Of a stretch of 17,036 nucleotides of DNA, positions 4,642 through 12,698 are shown piece by piece. Numbering within the stretch: position 1 is the stretch's first letter; each line of letters begins with the position of its first letter. The notes below the pieces were generated by a model, which was not told where the DNA came from, made no database searches, and saw only the letters and a list, made by a program, of their open reading frames with translations. The stretch lies in the NCBI GenBank assembly GCA_023398615.1, contig JAEWSD010000084.1, positions 1-17,036 of the forward strand, read 5' to 3'. Made by a program: the position numbers and the translations under genes. The DNA is from Bacillota bacterium. GTDB taxonomy: Bacteria > Bacillota > Clostridia > Lachnospirales > Lachnospiraceae.

Positions 4642-7129
4642 TTTGAACCAGCCTTATTTCGTGCGGCTTTAGTTTGGCAGTATAATGCAGGTTACTATCT
4701 GTTACCTGAAGACAGCTTTTTATGATTTTCGGCATGGAATGCCCTTTCAGAATATTTACTTCTTCCTCTGTCATAAGAGGAAATCCGCCCATGCGGACCC
4801 ATTCGTCAAAGGCGCTGCCATACTCCCTGTTCACGATCTGTTCCGTTATAATATATGCTCCGTTATCCAGCTGCGCCAGGGTAAATTGAAGATCCAGTGA
4901 AGCAGGGTTCGTGAATGCGTTGTAACGCTCCAGAAAGTTTACGTTAAACAGGATTCCCTGGGCATACAGGGGGGAGATGTGTATGTAGTTATACAATATT
5001 ACAGAGAAATCCCCGCTCTGATTTGTCGTAATAAAATAGCCGTTTCCGCTTGCAAGTAACGTATCATACAGCTTATTCAGGAAGGTAAAGGCATAATAGG
5101 CCGGTTTCTTGATCCCGTTCGTAGTGAATAGTCCCAATTCACCGTGAAATATGTCATTATCCAGGGGCAGCTCTTCCAGGGTATCCGAAAGGCACCAGTT
5201 CCCGAAGCTGTCAACGGAATCGTAATTTTCCAATATGTTTTTGACGATATAGGAGGAGCGGTAGCAGGTATCGTTCAGCCAGTCCCTGTGTGAGGAGGTG
5301 GAAGACATTTCCGTGATGTATACCGGCAGCCTGGGATAAGGTGCGACACCGGCCTTAAAACTGTTGATTGCCTGTGAGACATAGTCCGGGTCTTCGGAAA
5401 GGACTACGGTGTTCTTCTGCGGAGCTTCCTTTGGGTTATTAATTACGGAGGTAAGTTCCTTGCCGGTGATTTCCTTGACCGGATAGCAGTTTATGTTATA
5501 AAAATCGGGAAAGCAATTGTTTTTCCTGCAGAATTCCATAAAATTATGGACATCGCTGCCGTTTAAATCAATGGAGCTAAAGGAAGGGTTTCCGAAACGC
5601 AGAAGGTTGTCGCAGCTTTTTACACAGGATCTGGTAATTTTGTACAGGTCATAGCCGGTTTCATTCGTTTCAAAGGAAAATACACTCGGCTTATAAGGCA
5701 CGTTCCAGAAAGAAAATAACCATTTGCGTACCTCATCTTTTCCATAACGTTCGATGAAATGTCTGGTCAAATTTGTGATCAAATAAGACCATTTCTCAAG
5801 ATTGTTAGGTTCACTAATGAAAACGGAATTGTAAAAAATTGTTTTAGGCGGATTCTTTGCAAGCTTCCTCGGCATAAACGAGAATTGGATGAGAGGCTTT
5901 AAATTTACGGAAAGCAGGTAGTCGATCACTTCATCGACATACGTAAATGTGAGGAAGGGATTGCCCGAATTGTCCTCGTTATAAAGCATCATGGAATCGT
6001 CCAGGATACCGTGGAACTTAATATAACGAAAACCGACCTCCTGCTGCAATATTTTAAGTTCGTCCTGCAAGCGCCGCATCAGGATTTCCTTTGCCCTGCC
6101 GACCCCGGTAAAGGTTTTGAAGGTATGGTTCAGAATTCTGAGATGATTCTTAACATTTACCTCCAGAGTATTAGTCATGGCGGGTTTGATGACGGTCTCG
6201 GGACTGCTGCTGGTATTACTGTCCAGGTATTTGCCTAATTTATTCAAGAATTCATGCTGATCCATTAAGAGATAATCATTATAAACGACAGTGGAAGGCT
6301 TCTGTGCGGACTTATCCTGTTTTTGCGACTTCCGGTAATCTTTCGGAAGCATTCCAAACTGTTTCTTAAAGCTGCTCACAAAGTATCTGCTGTTGGCAAA
6401 CCCGTTATTTGCAGCAATCTGCTCTATCGTCAGATTGGTGGTCTGTAAATCGTTTACGGCATGATTTAAACGAATCTCCGTCAGATAGGTGAAAAGGCTT
6501 ACTTTCATGTTTTTTTCAAAAAAATGGGACAGATAGGAGGCGGACAGGAATTCTCTCTCGGCAATTGAGTTTAATGTGATATTCTCCATGTAATTGTCAT
6601 TCAGATACTGTATAATATTTCTTAGTCTTTTTAAATTCTTGGAATTATTGTCAACAGATTTTTCGTCATTTCCCCTGAAATTTCTGATTAACTCATGTAA
6701 AAGATTATAGGCAAGAGAAATGGTAAGCAGGTCATTATAACCGGAATGGTTGTAATTTACATTTACGAGCCTTGCAAGGAGCCTTTTCATCTCAAGATAT
6801 TCCGATTTATTGTAGGAAATGGTTGAATTACACCGGAAATATGCAGATTCGCTCAGCCATTCCTTAAAATAAGAAAGCTTTATCTGCAGGATTATTACGA
6901 TACTTTCGCTGCTTTGTATCTCATGAAGCTGATTGCTGTTAATAAGAACGATATCTTCTTCTGATAAATAATAGGTTTCGGCATCCGTTGTTATTTTCAG
7001 TTTACCGCTTAATACGAAGAAAATTTCAATGCTTTTATGCCAATGTCCCGGGATATCTTCCAATTTTTGAATGAAAATTTTAATTGGAACGTCATTTTTA
7101 AATTCAATCACTTCGTGTGTATACAGCAT
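4622..7129 (-). CDS. AraC-family transcriptional regulator with a GH39-like (beta-xylosidase fold) sensor domain
   Basis: An 835-residue fusion. Residues about 15-80 form an AraC-type cupin (GHWHKSIEIFFVLSGKL, then LSEEDIVLINSNQLHEI). Residues about 165-268 are the two-helix-turn-helix AraC DNA-binding domain, ending GFANSRYFVSSFKKQFGMLP. Residues about 285-690 follow GH39 xylosidases closely: TGVGRAKEIL, GFRYIKFHGIL, TFTYVDEVIDYLL, RHFIERYGKDEVRKW and VDSFGNWCLSDTLEE. A beta-rich tail follows to 835. The GH39 nucleophile position is kept (E607 in VYITEMSS), but the acid/base position is V477 in FWNVPY instead of WNEP, and the usual active-site histidine of the RHAY motif is C548 in NCYP. It probably binds but does not cleave a xylan- or glycan-derived ligand and controls the divergent transporter operon. 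GAGGAGG (7138-7144) lies eight bases before the ATG. Confidence 0.93.
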   Translation of the reverse strand: MLYTHEVIEFKNDVPIKIFIQKLEDIPGHWHKSIEIFFVLSGKLKITTDAETYYLSEEDIVLINSNQLHEIQSSESIVIILQIKLSYFKEWLSESAYFRCNSTISYNKSEYLEMKRLLARLVNVNYNHSGYNDLLTISLAYNLLHELIRNFRGNDEKSVDNNSKNLKRLRNIIQYLNDNYMENITLNSIAEREFLSASYLSHFFEKNMKVSLFTYLTEIRLNHAVNDLQTTNLTIEQIAANNGFANSRYFVSSFKKQFGMLPKDYRKSQKQDKSAQKPSTVVYNDYLLMDQHEFLNKLGKYLDSNTSSSPETVIKPAMTNTLEVNVKNHLRILNHTFKTFTGVGRAKEILMRRLQDELKILQQEVGFRYIKFHGILDDSMMLYNEDNSGNPFLTFTYVDEVIDYLLSVNLKPLIQFSFMPRKLAKNPPKTIFYNSVFISEPNNLEKWSYLITNLTRHFIERYGKDEVRKWLFSFWNVPYKPSVFSFETNETGYDLYKITRSCVKSCDNLLRFGNPSFSSIDLNGSDVHNFMEFCRKNNCFPDFYNINCYPVKEITGKELTSVINNPKEAPQKNTVVLSEDPDYVSQAINSFKAGVAPYPRLPVYITEMSSTSSHRDWLNDTCYRSSYIVKNILENYDSVDSFGNWCLSDTLEELPLDNDIFHGELGLFTTNGIKKPAYYAFTFLNKLYDTLLASGNGYFITTNQSGDFSVILYNYIHISPLYAQGILFNVNFLERYNAFTNPASLDLQFTLAQLDNGAYIITEQIVNREYGSAFDEWVRMGGFPLMTEEEVNILKGHSMPKIIKSCLQVTDSNLHYTAKLKPHEIRLVQIKKQLW

Positions 7130-7183
7130 TTTTTATACCTCCTCAGCTCTTTTAGCTCATTAAGCTTATCGTGATTATATCTA

Positions 7184-7192
7184 ATTATAGCA
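7184..7192 (-). promoter_or_regulatory. Extended -10 promoter of the AraC-GH39 gene
   Basis: On the minus strand the sequence reads TGCTATAAT, a perfect TATAAT with the TGn extension. There is no good -35 at 17 bp, which extended -10 promoters can do without. The transcript would start near 7177, about 48 nt before the start codon. Confidence 0.65.
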
Positions 7193-7279
7193 CATTTTAA
7201 AATAAAATTTAGTAAATTTTGATAGAAAATATAAAAATAATTACTATATTTGTATTTAGATTATTAAATTTTGCACAAA

Positions 7280-7310
7280 CTGACATAAGTGCAGCAGGAT
7301 TATGTATAAA
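7280..7310 (+). promoter_or_regulatory. Possible regulated promoter of the transporter operon
   Basis: CTGACA at 7280-7285 and TATAAA at 7305-7310 are separated by 19 bp, longer than the optimum. A long spacer is common in promoters that need an activator. The leader to the ATG at 7430 would be about 110 nt and contains the second TTTTGCAnAA copy. Other AT-rich -10 sequences exist here, so the exact promoter is uncertain. Confidence 0.35.
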
Positions 7311-7429
7311 TTTTTAACAAAAGATATAAAGATAAGCATGGGATTATTTTACTTTAAAAGTTATGATATGTAAATAGAAAGTTTTGCAAAAGTGAAATTT
7401 TCTAAAGTTTAAAAATGGGAGGGTAAAAA

Positions 7430-9292
7430 ATGAAAAGAAGTAAACTATTAACATTGTTACTAGTCATGGCTTTAATAGTAACAACAATGCTTGCCGGATG
7501 TAAGAAAAAGGATTCATCCGATACAGCAAGCCAGGTAACACCAGTACCGACAGATGCAGCGCAGCCTACGGTTGCACCGACAGATGCTCCTGTAGCAGAT
7601 GAAGGACCTGCTGACGTAAATGCACTGCCAAGAGAAGAAACACTTTATTTTGGCGGTCAGCAATGGGGTGCTGTTGTAGATTTCAATCCATTTTCACCAA
7701 ACTCTAATAACTGGGTAATTAACCAGGATGATGATGCTCGTCCGATGGTATATGAGACATTGTTCATGTTTAACCAGAATGACGGACAGATGTATCCGCT
7801 GTTAGCTACCGGTTATGAGCAGAAGGATAACGTATTTACAATCCATCTGAATCCGGATGCTCATTGGAGTGACGGAACACCTCTTACCGCTCGTGATTGC
7901 GTTTACACATTCGAAGCTCACAAGAGATTCAATACCACAGCAAATGCAAATATCTGGACCTATCTTGAATCCGTAGCTGCTCCGGATGATGCAACATTCG
8001 TAATTACAGCTAAAAAGGATAACTTCAATCCTTTGAAGATTCTTGAAATGTTACCGAAGTACTATATCGTTAGTGAAGCTCAGTTCACAGCATTGGAAAC
8101 AGAATGCAACAATGATATTGAAGCAATTAAGACAAACAGAAATGATAAGCTTATTGCATCAGGTCCTTATAAGCCATACTATGATGATGAGACGAAGGTT
8201 GTTTACATCAGGGATGACAATTATTGGGGACAGGCAGCTTCCATGTGGGGCAGCTTACCGGTACCGAAATATTTAGCACATAACATTTATAAAGATAACA
8301 ATGCAACTGCTGTTGCTTTTGAAGCAGGTGAAATTGATGTTGACCAGCAGTTCATTTCAGAAGTTTGGAAGATGTGGGAGAAAGGACTTCCGGTATCTAC
8401 ATATTTGGATGATCTTCCATACCATGCAACGACAACGCTTCCTACCGCAGTTATCAACGTAAAGAAACCTGGTCTTGATCAGGCGGCGGTAAGAAAAGCT
8501 CTTGCAATGTCCGTTGACTATGATCAGATTGCTTCTGCTGCAATGAGCGGATATACTCCGTTAATGAGTGAGGTTCCGCCATCTATGATGAATCCTACCG
8601 CCGGAGAGCAGGCTTTAATTGATCAGGAAGCTTTGAAACCTCTTCAATGGCAAGGTAAACAGATCGACGAAGCAAACAAGTTATTAGATGAAGCCGGCCT
8701 TTTGGATACCGACGGCGACGGATTCCGTGAAAGCAACGGACAGAAGATTGCGTTTACAGTACAGTGCCCGGAGGGTTGGACCGACTGGAATGCATCCCTG
8801 GAAATGGTTGCGGCGGCAGGACAGAGCATCGGTCTTGATGTAACGACACTCTGGACCACACAGGCTGAATGGACAAATAACTATATCAGTGCAAACTTTG
8901 ATATTATCATGTATTCTTATCCGGGTGCTAGTATCTCCAATCCTTGGACCCGTTGCTTCCAGACAATGTATACCGTACCGGTTGCAGACAGCGAGCCTGC
9001 TAACTGGAACTGGGGCCGCTATAGTAATCCGGAAGCAGATAAGATCATTGATGAGATTCCTACAGTAACGGATCAGGCTAAGTTAAAAGAATTATATACC
9101 GAGTTAAATAAGATCTATTTAACAGATGTTCCTTGCTTTGCAATTGCATATCGTCCCGGTATGTTCCATACTGTCAATGAATCAGTTTGGACGGGATTCC
9201 CGCAGGGCGATGACGGAACCAATATACCTCCTATGGTTTGTACGGATGGATACGGTATTGCTTCCTTGTGGAAATTATCTTTAGTAAAATAA
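7430..9292 (+). CDS. ABC transporter substrate-binding lipoprotein, SBP family 5 (Opp/Dpp type)
   Basis: Extracellular, lipid-anchored receptor for an ABC importer. The signal peptide MKRSKLLTLLLVMALIVTTM ends in the lipobox LAGC with C24 as the lipidated residue. A Pro/Thr/Ala-rich linker with repeated PTDA units (about 37-58) follows. The mature domain shows the SBP_bac_5 pattern: LNPDAHWSDGTPLTARDCVYTFE (about 140-162), then VRKALAMSVDYDQI (about 354-367), and LLDTDGDGFRES with a DxDxDG loop (426-431). GGGAGGG (7417-7423) is six bases before the ATG. It is first in a complete SBP-B-C-D-F operon opposite a GH39-type regulator, so an oligosaccharide ligand is more likely than a peptide. That is inferred from context and from Opp-type sugar importers in Thermotoga, not from a diagnostic residue. 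Confidence 0.93.
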   Translation: MKRSKLLTLLLVMALIVTTMLAGCKKKDSSDTASQVTPVPTDAAQPTVAPTDAPVADEGPADVNALPREETLYFGGQQWGAVVDFNPFSPNSNNWVINQDDDARPMVYETLFMFNQNDGQMYPLLATGYEQKDNVFTIHLNPDAHWSDGTPLTARDCVYTFEAHKRFNTTANANIWTYLESVAAPDDATFVITAKKDNFNPLKILEMLPKYYIVSEAQFTALETECNNDIEAIKTNRNDKLIASGPYKPYYDDETKVVYIRDDNYWGQAASMWGSLPVPKYLAHNIYKDNNATAVAFEAGEIDVDQQFISEVWKMWEKGLPVSTYLDDLPYHATTTLPTAVINVKKPGLDQAAVRKALAMSVDYDQIASAAMSGYTPLMSEVPPSMMNPTAGEQALIDQEALKPLQWQGKQIDEANKLLDEAGLLDTDGDGFRESNGQKIAFTVQCPEGWTDWNASLEMVAAAGQSIGLDVTTLWTTQAEWTNNYISANFDIIMYSYPGASISNPWTRCFQTMYTVPVADSEPANWNWGRYSNPEADKIIDEIPTVTDQAKLKELYTELNKIYLTDVPCFAIAYRPGMFHTVNESVWTGFPQGDDGTNIPPMVCTDGYGIASLWKLSLVK

Positions 9293-9322
9293 TAGTGTAA
9301 ACATGTAGACCAAATTAATTAT

Positions 9323-9371
9323 AAGCGGCCATGATTAGAAAATGAATTACTGAATTCGTGGCCGCTTTTTT
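9323..9371 (+). terminator. Hairpin terminator/attenuator between the binding-protein gene and the permeases
   Basis: AAGCGGCCA (9323-9331) pairs exactly with TGGCCGCTT (9359-9367), followed by a T-run to 9371. The 27-nt loop contains a smaller GAATT/AATTC stem. Lying between SBP and permease genes with no strong promoter after it, this is best read as a partial terminator. It would give many copies of the receptor transcript per permease transcript and may shield the SBP message from 3' decay. Confidence 0.8.
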
Positions 9372-9406
9372 GATGCTGTATAAACCAATGAAACGAGGTG
9401 TATGTT

Positions 9407-10411
9407 TTGAAGGGATATATGAGGTATTTTACTAAAAAAATTGGCTGGTATCTGGCTACATTTGTGATTGCGCTGTTTCTGAATTTTCTTCTTCCGCGTT
9501 TGGTGCCGGGTAATCCGGTGGCAATGTTAGCCAGCAGGGCTGTTGCGGGAATGACGGATAGGACGGCAGTTCAGCAGGTTTATACACAATACACAGAAAT
9601 GTTTGGATTGGATAAATCTATAAGTGAGCAGTTTGTATTATATATCAAGAATTTATTACATGGGGATTTAGGAGTTTCCTTTACCTTCTATCCACGGGAG
9701 GTATCAGATCTGATCGGTTCGGCTATCGGCTGGACCATTGCACTGCAGGTTCCGGCAATCTTAGTAGGCTGGATATTAGGCAATCTGTTAGGTGCGGTAG
9801 CTGCGTATATTAAAGGTGCGTTTGACAAGGTGATTTTTCCGGTATTTCTCTTTGCAAGTAACCTACCGGCATTTGGGATGGCAATTATCTTACTGTTTGT
9901 ATTCAGCATGAGCCTGGGATGGTTTCCGAACGGCGGCGGATACGGAGGGGATCTGATCCCGAATATGAGCCTGCAATTTATCGGTTCGGTCATACATCAT
10001 TATCAATTGCCGTTCTGGTCCATTGTGCTGGTTTCCATTGGCGGACAGGCTATCGGTATGAGATCCATGTCGATTTATGAATTAAACGCAGATTATGTAA
10101 AATACAGCCGTTTTTTAGGTATCAAGGATAAAGTAATTGTAAAATATGTTTTCCGCAATGCCATGCTTCCGCAAATAACAGGCCTGGCCTTATCTCTGGG
10201 AACCATGATCGGCGGGGCAATTATAGCTGAGATAATCTTTAACTACCCCGGAATCGGAACAAGAATGTTTGCTGCCATTACGGGCCAGGATTATCCGCTG
10301 ATTTCCGGCTGTACCTTAATTATTACGGTCGGGGTTTTAATTGCAAATTTAGTTCTGGAGATTGCTTATGGGTTAATTGATCCCAGAATTAAAGCAACGC
10401 AGCAGGATTAA
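9407..10411 (+). CDS. ABC transporter permease, DppB/OppB type
   Basis: One of two membrane subunits of the importer. It has six predicted membrane segments, the first at about residues 14-32 after a short cytoplasmic start. LPRLVPGNPVAML, DLGVSF and the long hydrophobic stretches are typical of the B-type permease. The ATPase-contacting EAA loop is NADYVKYSRFLGIKDKVIVK onward (about 227-255, with the conserved glycine G238). The start is not obvious. I chose TTG at 9407 because GAGGTG (9395-9400) lies six bases before it, giving 334 residues. GTG at 9398 overlaps that site, and ATG at 9419 has AAGGG (9410-9414) only four bases upstream. The gene lies behind the 9323-9371 hairpin and 20 bp before the second permease. 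Confidence 0.92.
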   Translation: MKGYMRYFTKKIGWYLATFVIALFLNFLLPRLVPGNPVAMLASRAVAGMTDRTAVQQVYTQYTEMFGLDKSISEQFVLYIKNLLHGDLGVSFTFYPREVSDLIGSAIGWTIALQVPAILVGWILGNLLGAVAAYIKGAFDKVIFPVFLFASNLPAFGMAIILLFVFSMSLGWFPNGGGYGGDLIPNMSLQFIGSVIHHYQLPFWSIVLVSIGGQAIGMRSMSIYELNADYVKYSRFLGIKDKVIVKYVFRNAMLPQITGLALSLGTMIGGAIIAEIIFNYPGIGTRMFAAITGQDYPLISGCTLIITVGVLIANLVLEIAYGLIDPRIKATQQD

Positions 10412-10431
10412 AGTAGGAAGAGAGGTGCGAG

Positions 10432-11685
10432 ATGAAACATCAGTTACAATTAATTTTTAAATCGAAAAAATTTCTTGTCGGATTTATTATATTTATGTCA
10501 ATTTTCTTACTGACGATCTTCTATCCGTTGTTTAGTTCTACAGATCCCCTGGAGATGACAGGCGGCCTTTTCTATAAGCCGGGTACCTATATCAATGTTT
10601 CGGACACCGTTGAAATGAATACGCGAACGATAAATCTGAATGTGATAGAGAATAAATTGACGAAATTAGTATCAGAGGAAGAACTGACACTTATGCGGGA
10701 CTGGATGTTAAATTATTGTCCGTTATTGGATCAGGAAAAGGTTGACGCCGCATCCAGTGCTTATGATACGATTGAACTATGGATTGAATATTACGATCCT
10801 ACCGTACAAATGCCTGGTGCTACCAAGGCGATAAAAAACCAATATGTCCGTCTGTTTGATAGGGTAGAGAATATACTGAATGCCGAAGGATATATAATGG
10901 CGAGCAAGGATGCTGAGACGAACGAGCTGACGGAAATTTCGGTATTGGAAACAAATGCATATGTAAATGTAAAGGATGTTCCGAATCAGATAACCTATGT
11001 CCTTGGAACGGACAATTTCGGCAGGGATGTATTCAGCGAATTGGTTGCGGCTATTTGGACTTCGTTAAAGATCGGTTTTATTGCAGGCACCGTTGCAACC
11101 GTAATCGGCCTGGTAATCGGTCTATTATCGGGATATGTAGGCGGTTTTCTGGATAATATCCTGACCTTTATAACAAATATTTTCACCGTTATCCCTAATT
11201 TTATTATTCTTATATTAATAGCATCAAGCTTAGGTCAGGCCGGAAGAGGAGTAGCGCTGGTAGCGACGGTTATCGGATTTACTTCATGGCCCTGGACGGC
11301 AAGGTCTGTCAGATCCCAGACTATCTCGTTAAGGAACCGTGACCATGTAAATCTTTCGAAGCTGTCCGGGCACAGCCTGCTCAGAATCGTTTTGTCAGAT
11401 ATTCTTCCTTATGTTGCATCCTATGTTGTTATGGCGTATATTCTGCAGATATCCACAGCTATTCTGGCTGAAGCACAGTTATCCATGTTAGGATTGGGAC
11501 CCAGTACAAGTAAAGTAGCAACTTTGGGACTTATGATGAACTGGGCGATGCAGTTCCAGGCACCGCTGTCACATGCGTGGTGGGCGTTCATGCCTGTTGT
11601 ATTGGCTATCGCACTGATATCATTCTCACTTAACTTGATGAACACAGGTCTTGACCAGGTGTTTAATCCGCAGCTAAGAGATTAA
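10432..11685 (+). CDS. ABC transporter permease, DppC/OppC type, with an enlarged extracytoplasmic insert
   Basis: Second membrane subunit. The first membrane segment is at about 13-33. The C-type signature LGTDNFGRDVFSELVAAIW is at 191-209, followed by the five-helix permease core. The EAA loop is RNRDHVNLSKLSGHSLLRIV onward (about 301-327, glycine G313), ending in LSDILPYV. At 417 residues it is about 100 longer than ordinary DppC (near 300). The extra length is a hydrophilic, acidic, probably helical stretch at about 35-185 between helix 1 and the signature, which should lie outside the membrane. AGAGGTG lies five bases before the ATG. Tight spacing to genes on both sides (20 and 11 bp) places it in the operon. 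Confidence 0.92.
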   Translation: MKHQLQLIFKSKKFLVGFIIFMSIFLLTIFYPLFSSTDPLEMTGGLFYKPGTYINVSDTVEMNTRTINLNVIENKLTKLVSEEELTLMRDWMLNYCPLLDQEKVDAASSAYDTIELWIEYYDPTVQMPGATKAIKNQYVRLFDRVENILNAEGYIMASKDAETNELTEISVLETNAYVNVKDVPNQITYVLGTDNFGRDVFSELVAAIWTSLKIGFIAGTVATVIGLVIGLLSGYVGGFLDNILTFITNIFTVIPNFIILILIASSLGQAGRGVALVATVIGFTSWPWTARSVRSQTISLRNRDHVNLSKLSGHSLLRIVLSDILPYVASYVVMAYILQISTAILAEAQLSMLGLGPSTSKVATLGLMMNWAMQFQAPLSHAWWAFMPVVLAIALISFSLNLMNTGLDQVFNPQLRD

Positions 11686-11696
11686 GGAGTGTTGCT

Positions 11697-12698
11697 ATGG
11701 GAAAAGTAATATTAGAGGTACATGATTTAAAAACAAAATATGTTACAAGATTTAATGAGAATGTATATGCCGTAGATGATGTTTCTTTAATTGTGGAGGA
11801 AGGAAAGTCCTTAGGGATAGCCGGGGAATCAGGGTGCGGCAAATCCACGCTGGCACTCAGTCTGATGGGTTACTATTTTCCCCCGCTTCATTATATGAGC
11901 GGTAGTATTATTATTAATGGTAAGAACATATCAAATATGACACCGGATGAGATCCGCAAGACAATACTTGGTACGGAAATCGCATATATACCGCAGGCGG
12001 CTATGAATGCATTAAACCCGACGCAAAAGATCATCCATTTCATTGAAGACGTTATTCATGCGCATGACCCAAGGATGTCAAAAAGCCAGATTTATGATTT
12101 GGCTCGGGAAAGATTTGAAATACTGAATCTTCCGAAGGAGGTCTTAAATAAACATGCCGTCGAGTTATCAGGAGGTATGAAGCAGCGTACGGTTATAGCT
12201 ATTTCCACAATTCTGTCCCCCAAGGTTTTAATTGCCGATGAGCCGTCCTCCGCGCTTGATGTTTCTTCACAGAAGATGGTTATTAAGATGCTAAAGGATC
12301 TTATGAATAAGGGCTTTATTAAATCCATGCTGTTTATTACGCATGAGCTTCCTTTGCTTTATAATGTCACGGACGATATTATGGTCATGTATGCGGGCCA
12401 GATTGTAGAGAAGGGAACGGCAAAGGAAATGGTATTTGATCCCCGTCATCCGTATTCCAAGGGTCTTATGGGATCAATTATAGTTCCTGAGGAAGGCACC
12501 AGAAATAATAAATTAACGGCTATTCCGGGGACGCCGCCTAATCTTAAGAATCCTCCGGCAGGCTGCAGGTTTGCCGACCGTTGCAAGTATGCATGTGCCG
12601 AATGCAGAGCGCAAAGCATTAGCGAGGTTGATTTGGGTAACGGGCGTATGTATCGTTGTCTGCTTGATGAGGCCAGGTTAAAGGAGGTGCAGATGTAA
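11697..12698 (+). CDS. ABC transporter ATP-binding protein, DppD/OppD type
   Basis: Cytoplasmic ATPase of the importer. Walker A GESGCGKST is at 43-51, the Q-loop glutamine is Q100, the signature LSGGMKQR is at 157-164, Walker B VLIADEPSSALD at 177-188, and the H-loop histidine H216 in ITHE. The C-terminal oligopeptide-transporter domain (from HPYSKGLM, about 251) carries cysteines C290, C296, C303 and C321, in the pattern that binds a 4Fe-4S cluster in some DppD proteins, plus an extra C300. AAGGAG (11684-11689) lies seven bases before the ATG. Its stop shares one base with the next start (TAATG), so the two ATPases are translationally coupled and should form the heterodimer. Confidence 0.95.
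   Translation: MGKVILEVHDLKTKYVTRFNENVYAVDDVSLIVEEGKSLGIAGESGCGKSTLALSLMGYYFPPLHYMSGSIIINGKNISNMTPDEIRKTILGTEIAYIPQAAMNALNPTQKIIHFIEDVIHAHDPRMSKSQIYDLARERFEILNLPKEVLNKHAVELSGGMKQRTVIAISTILSPKVLIADEPSSALDVSSQKMVIKMLKDLMNKGFIKSMLFITHELPLLYNVTDDIMVMYAGQIVEKGTAKEMVFDPRHPYSKGLMGSIIVPEEGTRNNKLTAIPGTPPNLKNPPAGCRFADRCKYACAECRAQSISEVDLGNGRMYRCLLDEARLKEVQM

Larger units (their letters stand above)
7130..7429. promoter_or_regulatory. AT-rich divergent control region between the regulator and the transporter operon
   Basis: This 300-bp gap holds no gene. It contains the ribosome binding sites of both divergent genes, an extended -10 for the regulator, a possible promoter for the binding-protein gene, and candidate operator elements. 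TTTTGCACAA (7269-7278) and TTTTGCAAAA (7382-7391) form a near-identical direct repeat. TGCAC (7272-7276) and GTGCA (7289-7293) form a short inverted repeat around the possible -35. AraC-family proteins usually bind direct repeats, so the TTTTGCAnAA pair is the more attractive candidate. No catabolite-responsive element matching the CcpA consensus was seen. Confidence 0.45.

Noticed and set aside
4622..7129. Calling the regulator an active beta-xylosidase
   Set aside because: The acid/base glutamate of the WNEP motif is valine and the RHAY histidine is cysteine, so hydrolase activity should not be assumed from the fold.
7130..7429. CcpA catabolite-responsive element in the transporter control region
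   Set aside because: No stretch fits the TGWAANCGNTNWCA consensus acceptably; the region is simply AT-rich.
9688..9993. 101-residue minus-strand frame opposite the first permease
   Set aside because: Composition mirrors the hydrophobic codons of the permease; no start signal.
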